From Vagococcus xieshaowenii (GTDB lineage: Bacteria > Bacillota > Bacilli > Lactobacillales > Vagococcaceae), in the NCBI RefSeq assembly GCF_004792515.1, contig NZ_CP038865.1, forward strand, positions 394,001-458,000: a stretch of DNA of 64,000 nucleotides, in the 5' to 3' direction. Made by a program: the position numbers and the translations under genes. The notes below the pieces were generated by a model. The model was not told the DNA's origin. It searched no databases and saw only the letters and a list, made by a program, of their open reading frames with translations. Each line of letters opens with the position of its first letter. The first letter of the stretch is position 1. This document shows, one piece after another, positions 46,348-55,868 of this stretch.

Positions 46348-49189
46348 TTATAGCCTTATTGCGAGTTTACTTTTGCAAACTGCTCCATTGAGTGTAGTAG
46401 CAAATGAACTATCAACAACCGATGATGAAATAAAAATAACAGAAACAGACGCGTCAGTTATCGAACAAACTCTTGACTCAACCGAACTACTTGAGAATAA
46501 AACAAGTGAAGAAACAATAGTATCTGAAGAAATTGAAGAAGTAGTAGATTATGAAGAGAAGATTGAAAACAGCAAGATAGAACCGAATTTAAATGAACCG
46601 ATTAGTCAATCATCAGAAACTGAGCTGGTATTTGAAAATATTGAAGATAGCTCGGAAGAAGAGAGAGTGATGGAGAGTAATGAAGAAGGAACTCTTGAAA
46701 CATCAGCTTCTGAAGAAAGTAGTCATGAATCTTTTGAAGAAACTTCAGAAGATAAAGAAGAAACAAAAGAAGTTAGATCTAACAGTGAAACAATCGATGG
46801 TATTACTTATTCATGGAATTGGGACAATAGTTTAAAGACATTAACGTTCAACGCTGGTGGAGGTACGAGTGAGAATGTTTTGGAGATTATTCAAGACAAA
46901 GGAATGCTTGATGTACAACATCTGACATTTCAAAATTTACCAGAGATTGCCACATCATTTTCAAGTTTAGAGCAGTTAGTGTCTCTAACATTTACTAATA
47001 ATACATTATTAAGTGGAACTAAAAGTTTTTATGGTTTAAAAAAATTAACCGAAGTTAAAGGGGATATTCAATTAACTCTCGGTAGTGATTACCTATTTGC
47101 TGAATGTAGTGCATTAGAAATGTTTGTCCCCTCTTTAAAATTGAGTTCTGACTCCAAAAATAAACAAAGAGGAAGTTTCGTTTTTAAAAAAACCAAAATA
47201 AGAGAATTAGCATTAGCTGCTAACCATGGCATTTCAATCAGTAAGAATAGTTTCAGCGATGGCCATATATTTGCTGAGATGCCTAACTTAGAAAGATTTA
47301 ATGGATTTAATATGTTAAATTTTAGCTCTTCGGGAACGGACCATGCTAATGCTTCTATGTCCGATCAATTTGAAGGAAGTACTAATTTAAAAGAAATTCA
47401 TTTTTCTGGACACGCGGGAGTTAGTAATATTCCTACAATTAATGATAATTTTTTCGACGGTTATACTAATCTTGAAAAGATTGAAATTTTGAATGGTTCA
47501 ACTAATAGTTTTTATCTAAATTTCGAAGCATTTAGAGCAATTCCAAACCTAAGAGAACTTAGACTAGATATTCAACAAGAGGCTATTTATAACAGTTCAG
47601 TGACACAATATGTTCCTAACTTAGAAGTTTTTAGTTCTAACTCACTACTAGAGTTAGGTAGTAACATGTTTGAAAATCACAATAACTTGCAGGAAATTAA
47701 CCTAGCTAACACCACTAAAATAGGGGATTTAACGTTTGCTTCTACAACAAACTTACAGGTGATTACTGCACCTAAGTTACAGGAGTTAGGAACAGCAACT
47801 TTTAAAAGTGCAGGAGTAAAAAAAGTTAATTTTCCAGAGTTAATAACGATGGAAGATCAAGTATTTGCTGAAACTAATGAGTTAACTGAGGTTAAATTAA
47901 ATAAATTATCCTCTTTAGGTAGTAATGCTTTTTATAAATCACGAGTCGAAAAAGTAAGTATTCCGGAGGTGACTGAATTACCTTCTAAATCATTTGAAAA
48001 GTGTACAAGATTGATAGAAGTGCTAATGCCAAAAGTAGAAGTGATTGGCTCAAATAGTTTTTCGGATACAAAGAGTTTAAAAAAATTAAATATACCTGAA
48101 GTTTGGCATATTAAATCATTTTCATTCTTTAACTCGGGAGTTGAACATTTAGATTTTCCTAAGTTAACAAATATAGATAATGTTGCCTTCCAATGTGCAT
48201 TTAATTTAAAAAGTTTAAACCTTCCAGTAGTAAAAACAATTCAAAACGTAGACAGCATGTTTCATATGACAGGTGCTCCTTATGAAATGGAAATTAGCAT
48301 GCCGATGATTCATGGAATAGATACGTCGGTACTGAATAAATCATCAATAGAATTAATTAAGACTACTAAAGAAAGTCAAGAAGTCATTAAGCCGTTACTA
48401 GAAGATAAAAATGATCGTATTATTGCCGTGATTACTGACGGTATAGAATATTTAGATAGTGAAGATAAGATAGAGTTAGAAGTAGGAGATAGTTTATCAA
48501 TCCCAGTTGTTTCTGACATTATTATTAATGAAAATTATTCAGATGTAAAAGCGGATGTGGCTTATGTTTGGCATCATGATGAAGCGCCAGTAACATTTGG
48601 AGATGAATTACAAATTAATAAAGTAATGCCTTGGCATACTGGAACGTATTATCGTTCATTGAACATTCATCATTCTGAAGCAAAGGATGAGTTGTTTCAT
48701 AATAAAACTAACAGTGTCCAAATAGATGTTGTCAATTATACCAATGAATTAGAAGTGGGTGTTGAAGTTGGACAACCAGAAATTACAATAGGTGAAACCA
48801 CTAATGTAACAACAACAATTGAGAATGTTACAGGTTATGGAGATGTTAAGGTTAATGTTGATTTGGTAAATGGCTTACTGGGAGGTATCGAGCTAGTTGA
48901 GGGAAGTATTAAGGTTAAAATCAATAATCAAATCGTATTAACAGATGCTTCTAGTATTGGGGAATTAACGATTCCTAAAGATGATAGTTTAACTATTGAT
49001 TATCAAGTAATAGGTATAAATAACGAGTCCATTGAAAATAATATTGAAGTTATTTTACATGAGGTTGGGAAAGAAACTTCAGAAGAACATATCTGGGCAG
49101 GAGCTAATCGTATAAAAGTAAAAAATGGTGTGTTGAAATTCACGTCAAATCCTCCTGAAGTTATCGAGTTCAAATCATGGGGGGAATAG
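46331..49189 (+). CDS. LRR surface protein, WxL domain split off by a frameshift
   Basis: A 952-aa secreted protein as it stands, with the WxL domain cut off. The start is ATG 46331, preceded by AAAGGAAG; an earlier in-frame start at 46310 is within the anchor gene. A signal peptide (1-25) is followed by about 130 residues rich in Glu, Ser and Thr. From about residue 160 come many BspA-type leucine-rich repeats (LxxLxxI...F... patterns, e.g. KLQELGTATFKSAGVKKVNFPEL). The frame ends in GVLKFTSNPPEVIEF, the first strand of a WxL domain, then a stop just after a run of six G (49179-49184). The rest of the WxL domain lies in the next frame at 49177. LRR-WxL proteins usually mediate surface interactions. 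Confidence 0.85.
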   Translation: MKRTISYSLIASLLLQTAPLSVVANELSTTDDEIKITETDASVIEQTLDSTELLENKTSEETIVSEEIEEVVDYEEKIENSKIEPNLNEPISQSSETELVFENIEDSSEEERVMESNEEGTLETSASEESSHESFEETSEDKEETKEVRSNSETIDGITYSWNWDNSLKTLTFNAGGGTSENVLEIIQDKGMLDVQHLTFQNLPEIATSFSSLEQLVSLTFTNNTLLSGTKSFYGLKKLTEVKGDIQLTLGSDYLFAECSALEMFVPSLKLSSDSKNKQRGSFVFKKTKIRELALAANHGISISKNSFSDGHIFAEMPNLERFNGFNMLNFSSSGTDHANASMSDQFEGSTNLKEIHFSGHAGVSNIPTINDNFFDGYTNLEKIEILNGSTNSFYLNFEAFRAIPNLRELRLDIQQEAIYNSSVTQYVPNLEVFSSNSLLELGSNMFENHNNLQEINLANTTKIGDLTFASTTNLQVITAPKLQELGTATFKSAGVKKVNFPELITMEDQVFAETNELTEVKLNKLSSLGSNAFYKSRVEKVSIPEVTELPSKSFEKCTRLIEVLMPKVEVIGSNSFSDTKSLKKLNIPEVWHIKSFSFFNSGVEHLDFPKLTNIDNVAFQCAFNLKSLNLPVVKTIQNVDSMFHMTGAPYEMEISMPMIHGIDTSVLNKSSIELIKTTKESQEVIKPLLEDKNDRIIAVITDGIEYLDSEDKIELEVGDSLSIPVVSDIIINENYSDVKADVAYVWHHDEAPVTFGDELQINKVMPWHTGTYYRSLNIHHSEAKDELFHNKTNSVQIDVVNYTNELEVGVEVGQPEITIGETTNVTTTIENVTGYGDVKVNVDLVNGLLGGIELVEGSIKVKINNQIVLTDASSIGELTIPKDDSLTIDYQVIGINNESIENNIEVILHEVGKETSEEHIWAGANRIKVKNGVLKFTSNPPEVIEFKSWGE

Positions 49190-49602
49190 ATAATCCTCTA
49201 ACTTTAGGATCAATTACTGAGCAAGCATCTCACTTTGAATTAAAAATAGAAGACTTACGAGGATCTAATAATTTTGCTCAAAATGAAATTAAAGGGAATC
49301 GTTCCGCATGGCGAGTAGAAGTTTCTACAGATAATAATTTTATCGATAAGGATAATAAAACAGATAGTGGCTTACAACAATTACTAGGAAAAACGGCTGA
49401 TGGCACCTGGCATAATGCCAAGGATGGCGTAACGCTTCATAAACATATTCCAATTAGAGAAATGCCATTAAGCTCTAAAGATCAAGTGGTTACTATTGGA
49501 GAAGAGCAAAAGCTAGGTATCATGTTAAATCAAATTACCGGACTTAAAGAGAATAGCGACTATCAAGTAGAGATGGAATTTAACTTGATAGATGCACCTT
49601 AG
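49177..49602 (+). pseudogene. Displaced WxL domain of the LRR protein
   Basis: Codes for 141 aa continuing the WxL domain begun in the previous gene. Adding one G to the run 49179-49184 joins the frames as SWGGIDNPLTLGS. The domain contains SAWRVEVS, matching the first WxL-type motif, and a final MEFNL near the end. It has no signal peptide, and the ATG at 49177 has only a weak ribosome site, so it is unlikely to be made separately. The domain otherwise appears intact, which suggests either a recent lesion, a phase-variable tract, or programmed slippage. Confidence 0.75.
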
Positions 49603-49613
49603 GAGGAGAAAAG

Positions 49614-50042
49614 ATGAAACTTAAAATGAGTCTAGTATTAGTAGGTGTCTCTCTATTGTTTAATATTTTTTCTCCAATGGTAAGTGCCACTGAAAGTAAA
49701 AGTTCTATAAAATTTTATATTGAAAACAAAGCACCAATAGAGGAAGAGCAGACAACGATTGTTCCTGAAGAAAATCTGTTGGATGAAGAAACATCAAGTA
49801 ATGATGTCATTAAGGACAATGAAATTGCTGAACATTCTATTACAAATAATAGAAATCCCGTAGTAGAGTCAAGTAATGATGTAAAAGATACATTAACTTC
49901 TAAAGGGATAAAAGAATCGACAGGAAGGTTGCCTCAAACAGGTTTTAGACAACCTAAGTTAGCCATTGTGATGGGAATATTATTTATCATAATCGCTGTA
50001 ATAATAAAAAAGAAAGAAGGAAGAAAAAATGAAAAAAATTAA
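49614..50042 (+). CDS. Small LPQTG-anchored surface protein
   Basis: A 142-aa secreted protein. AGGAGGAG precedes ATG 49614. A signal peptide (MKLKMSLVLVGVSLLFNIFSPMVSA) is followed by a polar, Glu/Ser/Asn-rich segment and the sorting signal LPQTG, a membrane helix (LAIVMGILFIIIAVIIK) and KKEGRKN. Sortase would attach it to peptidoglycan. Proteins of this kind are common in WxL operons and have no known function. Its end overlaps the start of the next gene by 14 bases. Confidence 0.85.
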   Translation: MKLKMSLVLVGVSLLFNIFSPMVSATESKSSIKFYIENKAPIEEEQTTIVPEENLLDEETSSNDVIKDNEIAEHSITNNRNPVVESSNDVKDTLTSKGIKESTGRLPQTGFRQPKLAIVMGILFIIIAVIIKKKEGRKNEKN

Positions 50043-50763
50043 TTTATTAACAGTCGCTTTATTAGCAAGTAGTGTGTTAGGTGGAACATTAGTCAATGCA
50101 GATACAGACAGCAGTGCGACAAGTATAGGTAAAGTAAGTGTGGGTACGCTAACGGAAGAACTTCCAGAAAATCCCGATCCAGAAGGTGGAGGAGAAATTA
50201 CAGATCCAGAAATTACTAACCCAGAAGGAAGTCGTTTTAAAGTCATTCATGCTTCAAATTTAGAATTTGGAGAGGTAGTAGTAACAGCTAAAGAGCAGAT
50301 TGTTAAAGCTCAAACATCGGAGGTTACAACAACAAGTGAAGGTGTAGCAAAACGTGTCCCTTGGGTTACAACATATGATATGAGAAATTCAACGGAACGT
50401 TCAGATTGGGAATTAAAAGCTTCGGCAACTCCGCTTGAAGATGGTAATGGACACGTTTTACGTGGTGCTGAAATTACATTATATAATTTAAACTATGCTG
50501 GAGATTCTGAACGTGCTCCTAAAGCAGAAACAGGTAAGATTACGTTAGGAACTAGTGCTCAAAAATTAGCAACTGCAACAGCCTATTCAGGAGAAGGCAC
50601 ACAGGATACAGGTGTGGGAAGTTGGTCACTTGCAATGGGGTATAAAACAAATGATGAATTAGAAACAGATGGTGTGGAACTTCGTATTCCTTCTAACATC
50701 GTTATAAATGAGGGAGTAGAATACACATCAACCATTACTTGGGAAATGGCAACAACTCCATAG
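50029..50763 (+). CDS. WxL-domain surface protein 1
   Basis: A 244-aa secreted protein. The signal peptide is MKKINLLTVALLASSVLGG with cleavage at VNA-D, then a Pro/Glu-rich linker (EELPENPDPEGGGEITDPE) and a WxL domain from about residue 75. The two WxL-type motifs are RSDWELKAS and ITWEMATTP. WxL domains bind peptidoglycan without covalent linkage and pair with the DUF916 protein. AAGAAGGAAG precedes ATG 50029. It is in the same operon as the LRR protein and the LPQTG protein. Confidence 0.92.
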   Translation: MKKINLLTVALLASSVLGGTLVNADTDSSATSIGKVSVGTLTEELPENPDPEGGGEITDPEITNPEGSRFKVIHASNLEFGEVVVTAKEQIVKAQTSEVTTTSEGVAKRVPWVTTYDMRNSTERSDWELKASATPLEDGNGHVLRGAEITLYNLNYAGDSERAPKAETGKITLGTSAQKLATATAYSGEGTQDTGVGSWSLAMGYKTNDELETDGVELRIPSNIVINEGVEYTSTITWEMATTP

Positions 50764-50820
50764 AATAAATTGTAAAGAAATGTAAAACAAAAAATATAAC
50801 AATCAAGGGAGAAATAAATT

Positions 50821-51633
50821 ATGAAAACAATGAAAAATATCATGACAATTGCATTATTAAGCACAGTAGCTTTGGGAGGCACAGTAACATTAGCAGAAAG
50901 TAATACATATGATGCGGTAGATTCTGAAGCTACAATTAACTTTGTTAAATCATTAGAAGAAGAAGAAGTAGAAATTCCAGGTATGCCAGATCCTGAAGTT
51001 ATTGATCCAGAAGATCCAGAGATTGTTGATCCAACTCATCCAGAAAATCCAAATCCAAATCCAAATCCTAGTAATAACTTATTGCGTATTAATTATGTTT
51101 CTGATTTTGATTTTGGAACATGGGGAAGCACAAGTAATGCAATTAAAGCATACGCTAAAGCACAGCCAATCTATTTGACAAACGGTAAAGTAAAAGATGT
51201 CGCACCTTTCATCTCAACAATTGACAATCGTGGGACAGAGCGTGGAGAAGGATGGACGTTATCAGCAACAGCCTCAGTATTAACAGATGAAAAAGATAAC
51301 GAATTAAAAGGGGCACAAATTATTTTATCAAATGGTCACTATACAGGTGGAGAATTAGCACCTAAAGGATTTAGTGAAAATAAAAATATTAGTGAAGGTA
51401 AACAAACATTAGCCGATACAACAGCCGATACAGGTGCTGGACAATGGTCAATGGCGCTAGGAAATGTTAAAGAGTTTACCACTCAGTTACCTACTAAAGA
51501 TGATGCGTCTATTTTAGAAGATGTGACGTATAAGATAACTGACGGGGTAAGAATTGAAATCCCACGCAACACAGTAACAAATAATACAGAATATTCAGGA
51601 ACTATTACTTGGGAATTAGAAACATCTGTATAA
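50821..51633 (+). CDS. WxL-domain surface protein 2
   Basis: A 270-aa secreted WxL protein, the last gene of the operon. A signal peptide (MKTMKNIMTIALLSTVALGGTVTLA) precedes an acidic Pro-rich linker (EIPGMPDPEVIDPEDPEI, then NPNPNPNP) and a WxL domain with GEGWTLSAT and ITWELETSV as the two motifs. AAGGGAGAAA precedes ATG 50821. A hairpin terminator follows 10 bases after the stop. It is a paralogue of the preceding gene. Confidence 0.92.
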   Translation: MKTMKNIMTIALLSTVALGGTVTLAESNTYDAVDSEATINFVKSLEEEEVEIPGMPDPEVIDPEDPEIVDPTHPENPNPNPNPSNNLLRINYVSDFDFGTWGSTSNAIKAYAKAQPIYLTNGKVKDVAPFISTIDNRGTERGEGWTLSATASVLTDEKDNELKGAQIILSNGHYTGGELAPKGFSENKNISEGKQTLADTTADTGAGQWSMALGNVKEFTTQLPTKDDASILEDVTYKITDGVRIEIPRNTVTNNTEYSGTITWELETSV

Positions 51634-51642
51634 GCCTTATTG

Positions 51643-51672
51643 AGATTTAGCTATTAGCTAAATCTTTTTTTA
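51643..51672 (+). terminator. Terminator of the WxL operon
   Basis: AGATTTAGC pairs perfectly with GCTAAATCT around TATTA, followed by seven T. Confidence 0.85.
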
Positions 51673-51885
51673 TTTTAACAAGTCAATTTTTTATAAAATG
51701 AATGATTTACGGTGTGGGTCCCAGATAATTCGTAGATAATGAGTAAAAGGTGAGAAAACATTAAAAGAAAGTGAAGTTATTCACATGAGTAAATGAAAAT
51801 TAGATATATTTTTCGTTAAACCCTTGTTTTTTGGTTTTTGTATGATATATTTGTCATATAAAAAAAGAAAGGTGAGGGAATAATT

Positions 51886-52995
51886 ATGAAAATTGGAGTT
51901 ATTAAAGATCCTAAACAAGGCGAAGCTCGTGTTGGAATGACACCAGAAAATGTAAAAATTCTGACAGAAGCAGGGCATACTGTACTAGTGGATAATAATG
52001 CAGGAGAAGGCAGTGGCTTTACCAATGAAATGTACACACAAGCTGGAGGAGAAATTGTTGATACCGATACAGCTTGGGAGGCAGATTTAATAGTAAAAGT
52101 AAAAGAACCGATGCCATCTGAATATCATTATTTTAAAAAAGGACAAATCATTTGGGGCTTTCTTCATTTAGCGGCTAACAAAGAATGCGTTCAACAAATG
52201 GTTGATAAAGAAATGATAGCGATTTCAGGGGAAAATATTAGTGTGAATGGTGTATTAGAATTATTAAAACCAATGAGTGCTATCGCTGGTAGACGTGCTG
52301 TTTGTATGGGGCAATACTATTTAGAAAAACAGCATGGAGGAGAAGGTATTTTATTACCAGGTATTCCTGGTTTAGAAGCAGGAACAATTGTCATTCTTGG
52401 TGGAGGAAATGCCGCTGAAAACGCTGCTGATATTGGTGCTAGCTTAGGTTGTCGCGTGATCATTCTAGAATTAAATGAGAATAGATTGAAACAATTAGAA
52501 GAGAGATACTCTGGTAAAAATGTAGAATTAATTGAATCTACTACTGAGAATCTTGAGAAATATATTAAGGAAGCAGATATTTTCATTTCAACAGTGTTAA
52601 TTCCAGGAGCAAAACCACCAAAATTAGTTAAAGAATATATGGTTAAATCAATGAAGCAAGGTAGTGTGTTAGTTGATATTTCTATTGACCAAGGTGGAAC
52701 AGTTGAAACAATTGATACACCAACAACACATGCTGATCCAGTATTTGAAAAATATGGGGTTATTCATTATGCCGTGCCAAACATGCCAGGTGCTACACCT
52801 AGAACCGCTACTATGGCTTTAGCAAAAGGAAATATTAGTTACTTACTTGATATTGCAAATAAAGGTGTACAAAAAGCAATTAAGGATAGTGAAGAATTAA
52901 AATCCGGCGTTAGTATGTACGAAGGGAAGATTGTATCCGAAGCATTAGCAGATTCTATAGAAATGAATTTTGTTGAAATGGAGAGTGTTTTATAA
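51886..52995 (+). CDS. ald: Alanine dehydrogenase
   Basis: A 369-aa NAD-dependent alanine dehydrogenase that deaminates L-alanine to pyruvate and ammonia. The substrate-binding start MKIGVIKDPKQGEARVGMTPENVK and the NAD motif VILGGGNAAENAADIGASLG are clear; the catalytic Lys/His region lies at KVKEPMPSEYHYFKKGQIIWGFLHLA. Length is normal for the hexameric family. AAAGGTGAGGG precedes ATG 51886. Its last base overlaps the start of the threonine dehydratase gene (taATG), so the two are coupled and may channel amino acids into pyruvate and 2-oxobutyrate. Confidence 0.93.
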   Translation: MKIGVIKDPKQGEARVGMTPENVKILTEAGHTVLVDNNAGEGSGFTNEMYTQAGGEIVDTDTAWEADLIVKVKEPMPSEYHYFKKGQIIWGFLHLAANKECVQQMVDKEMIAISGENISVNGVLELLKPMSAIAGRRAVCMGQYYLEKQHGGEGILLPGIPGLEAGTIVILGGGNAAENAADIGASLGCRVIILELNENRLKQLEERYSGKNVELIESTTENLEKYIKEADIFISTVLIPGAKPPKLVKEYMVKSMKQGSVLVDISIDQGGTVETIDTPTTHADPVFEKYGVIHYAVPNMPGATPRTATMALAKGNISYLLDIANKGVQKAIKDSEELKSGVSMYEGKIVSEALADSIEMNFVEMESVL

Positions 52996-53999
52996 TGACT
53001 AGAATTAATAACTTACCCGTATCTATTGAAGACGTTTACGAAGCTAAAAGTATTATTTCTGAATACGCTCGTGTTACTCCTTTAATAAAATCTTATTATA
53101 TGAGCTCAATTACTGGTGGAGAAGTGTTTACGAAATTAGAAAACATGCAATTAACCGGCTCATTTAAATTTAGAGGAGCGTTTAATAAAATTTCTCATTT
53201 AACCGATGAGCAAAAAGCAAAAGGCGTGATCGCTTGCTCTGCAGGTAATCATGCACAAGGAGTGGCACTAACCTCTAAATTATTAGGAATAAAAAGTACA
53301 ATCGTTATGCCTCTTACAGCACCACAAGCAAAAGTTGATGCGACAAGAGGTTACGGTTCAGAAGTCATCTTATTTGGACAAACATTTGATGAAGCTAGAG
53401 CGAAATGTGAAGAAATCGTTGCAGAAACAGGAGTAACGTTTATTGATCCTTATGATGATGAGTTTGTAATGGCTGGACAAGGAACTATTGGCTTTGAAAT
53501 TTTAGATGAAATTTGGGATGTGGATAACGTGATTGTCCCTGTTGGCGGAGGCGGTTTGATTTCTGGATTAGCTGTTGCTCTAAAAACATTCAATCCTAAT
53601 ATTAAAATTGTAGGTGTTCAATCAGAAAATATTCATGGAATGACTTCTTCATTTAAAGAAAGAAAAATTACCCCTCATAAAGAAGCAGCAACCATTGCGG
53701 ATGGTTGTGCAGTAGAAACACCAGGGAACTTAACATTTGAAGTAGTAAATGAATTAGTAGATGAAATGATTTTAGTAAGTGAAGAAGAAATTGAAATTGC
53801 TATGAAAGATTTAATTCAACGTTGTAAAGTTGTAGTAGAAGGTGCAGGCGCACTGGCTTCTGCTGCAATAATTAGTGGTAAAATAGATCACTTATTACCA
53901 AACAAAAAAACTGTAGCCATTGTTTCTGGCGGTAATGTAGACTTAGCTCGTATTAAAGAAACAGTTGACCACTTTATCGTAGCGACAGAAAAAGTTTAA
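52995..53999 (+). CDS. ilvA: Threonine dehydratase, catabolic type
   Basis: A 334-aa PLP enzyme that deaminates threonine (and serine) to 2-oxobutyrate (or pyruvate). The PLP lysine is in TGSFKFRGAFNKI, and the phosphate-binding loop is VPVGGGGLISGLAVAL. There is no C-terminal ACT regulatory domain, so this is the short catabolic (TdcB-like) form, about 330 aa, and it should not be feedback-inhibited by isoleucine. The start overlaps the ald stop by one base. The pairing with ald suggests use of amino acids as a carbon or energy source. Confidence 0.9.
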   Translation: MTRINNLPVSIEDVYEAKSIISEYARVTPLIKSYYMSSITGGEVFTKLENMQLTGSFKFRGAFNKISHLTDEQKAKGVIACSAGNHAQGVALTSKLLGIKSTIVMPLTAPQAKVDATRGYGSEVILFGQTFDEARAKCEEIVAETGVTFIDPYDDEFVMAGQGTIGFEILDEIWDVDNVIVPVGGGGLISGLAVALKTFNPNIKIVGVQSENIHGMTSSFKERKITPHKEAATIADGCAVETPGNLTFEVVNELVDEMILVSEEEIEIAMKDLIQRCKVVVEGAGALASAAIISGKIDHLLPNKKTVAIVSGGNVDLARIKETVDHFIVATEKV

Positions 54000-54049
54000 A
54001 AATATAATAGTTGTAATGATAAACCATCGACAAAATCAATGATAATAAA

Positions 54050-54096
54050 AAATCTGAGACAGTGAGAATTTTTTCGCTTGTTTCAGATTTTTTATT
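54050..54096 (+). terminator. Terminator of ald-ilvA
   Basis: AAATCTGAGACA (54050-54061) pairs with TGTTTCAGATTT (54079-54090) with one mismatch, then T. Confidence 0.7.
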
Positions 54097-54220
54097 TTTT
54101 TTATAGATTAAGATAGCTAGTAAAAGAATCTTCATCAGCTCAATTAACACTTTCTGTAGGTTTTTTCCTTACTTTTTGCTACAATAGTATAGATAGTAAT
54201 TAATGGAAGGATGTTGTGTG

Positions 54221-55018
54221 ATGTTCCGTTTTTTTCCTCAAAAAAATAAATATCATGTAGAAGAGATGCTTAACACATTTAATCGCGAATTACCTGTTCC
54301 ACAGCATATTGCAGTTATTATGGATGGTAATGGTCGTTGGGCGAATAATCGTCGTTTACCACGCGTAGCGGGACACAAAGAAGGCATGAATAATGTCAAA
54401 AAAATAACAAAAAAAGCAAGTCAATTAGGGGTTAAAGTGTTGACGTTATATGCTTTTTCAACGGAGAATTGGAGACGTCCAGATTCAGAAGTGAGTTTCT
54501 TAATGCAGTTACCTGTGGACTTCTTTGATACATTTGTCCCAGAATTAATTGAAGAAAATGTAAAAGTCCAAGTAATAGGCTATACAGATGCCTTGCCAGC
54601 GCATACGAAACAAGCTGTTGATTCAGCTATTGAACAAACGGCTCATTGTACAGGGATGATTTTGAACTTTGCATTAAACTATGGCAGTCGTGCAGAGATT
54701 CTGACAGGTATTAATCAATTAATTGATGAAGCAAAATCAGGAGAATTAACTGAAGAGGTTACTGAAGAGCTGTTTTCCAATTATTTGATGACATCTGTAT
54801 TGCCCAAAGCGTATCAAGATCCTGATTTAGTGATTCGTACGAGTGGCGAAGAACGAATTAGTAATTTTTTACTATGGCAAATTGCCTATAGTGAGTTATA
54901 CTTTTCTAAAGTCTATTGGCCAGATTTTAGTGAGAGTCATTTGGAAGAAGCTATTGGTAGCTTCCAGGCCAGAAATCGCCGTTTTGGTGGTTTAAATGAA
55001 ACGAAGGAGAATAAGTAA
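54221..55018 (+). CDS. uppS: Undecaprenyl diphosphate synthase
   Basis: A 265-aa cis-prenyltransferase making undecaprenyl diphosphate for cell wall synthesis. The start is ATG 54221, with GGAAGG 10 bases upstream; ATG 54203 lies on that ribosome site. MDGNGRWA with the catalytic Asp35 and the C-terminal DPDLVIRTSGEERISNFLLWQ region are typical. The next gene starts directly after the stop, so it is coupled to cdsA. Confidence 0.95.
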   Translation: MFRFFPQKNKYHVEEMLNTFNRELPVPQHIAVIMDGNGRWANNRRLPRVAGHKEGMNNVKKITKKASQLGVKVLTLYAFSTENWRRPDSEVSFLMQLPVDFFDTFVPELIEENVKVQVIGYTDALPAHTKQAVDSAIEQTAHCTGMILNFALNYGSRAEILTGINQLIDEAKSGELTEEVTEELFSNYLMTSVLPKAYQDPDLVIRTSGEERISNFLLWQIAYSELYFSKVYWPDFSESHLEEAIGSFQARNRRFGGLNETKENK

Positions 55019-55828
55019 ATGAAACAACGTGTGATAACAGCGATCGTTGCGTTGCTGTTTTTTGTTCCAGTTGTCTGGTACGGTGGTGCTTTATTCCAAT
55101 TAGTGGTTGCATTAATGGGAGTAGTGGGTGTCTATGAATTATTCAAGATGAAAGGCTTATCAATTGTTAGTGTTCAAGGTGTCTTATCAGCTTTAGCGAC
55201 AATTTTTTTAATCTTACCAAGACAAAATTGGTTTGAATTTTTACCTTATAATATTAACAATTTCCATCTGTTTTTTGTTATGGTCATGCTATTGTTATGT
55301 GTGACAGTTTTTTCTAAGAATGAATTTACCTTTGAAGATGTTGCATTTCCTGTATTAACGAGTTTGTATGTGGGAGTTGGTTTTCAAAACTTTGTACTGG
55401 CACGAGGCAATGATGCTCAGTTCTTGTTTATTATTTATGGTTTAGCGGTTGTGTGGAGTACAGATATTGGGGCCTATATGGTGGGACGTAAAATTGGTAA
55501 AAATAAACTAGCACCTCATATTTCTCCTAATAAAACAATCGAAGGTTCAATTGGAGGGATCATTTGTGCGGTTGTTGCTGCGTTACTAGTTATTGTCTTA
55601 AATCCTAGTGGGACAACATTAGCTTATAATTGGGCAGTCATGATTCCCATTACCATTATTCTATCTATTGCAGGTCAAATGGGAGATTTAGTAGAATCAG
55701 CTTTTAAACGATTCTATGGCGTGAAAGATTCAGGAAAACTATTACCAGGTCATGGCGGTATTTTAGACCGTTTTGACAGTTTGTTATTTGTATTTCCATT
55801 AATGTATATTCTAGGGTTATTTTCTTAA
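55019..55828 (+). CDS. cdsA: Phosphatidate cytidylyltransferase
   Basis: A 269-aa membrane enzyme that makes CDP-diacylglycerol from phosphatidic acid. About eight membrane helices are visible, with the signature WSTDIGAYMVGRKIGKNKLAPHISPNKTIEGSIGG, and the DRFDSLLFVFP ending. It follows uppS with no gap. Confidence 0.95.
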   Translation: MKQRVITAIVALLFFVPVVWYGGALFQLVVALMGVVGVYELFKMKGLSIVSVQGVLSALATIFLILPRQNWFEFLPYNINNFHLFFVMVMLLLCVTVFSKNEFTFEDVAFPVLTSLYVGVGFQNFVLARGNDAQFLFIIYGLAVVWSTDIGAYMVGRKIGKNKLAPHISPNKTIEGSIGGIICAVVAALLVIVLNPSGTTLAYNWAVMIPITIILSIAGQMGDLVESAFKRFYGVKDSGKLLPGHGGILDRFDSLLFVFPLMYILGLFS

Positions 55829-55868
55829 AAATAACCCTCTTACTGTATAAAAAGAAAGGAAGTTACGT

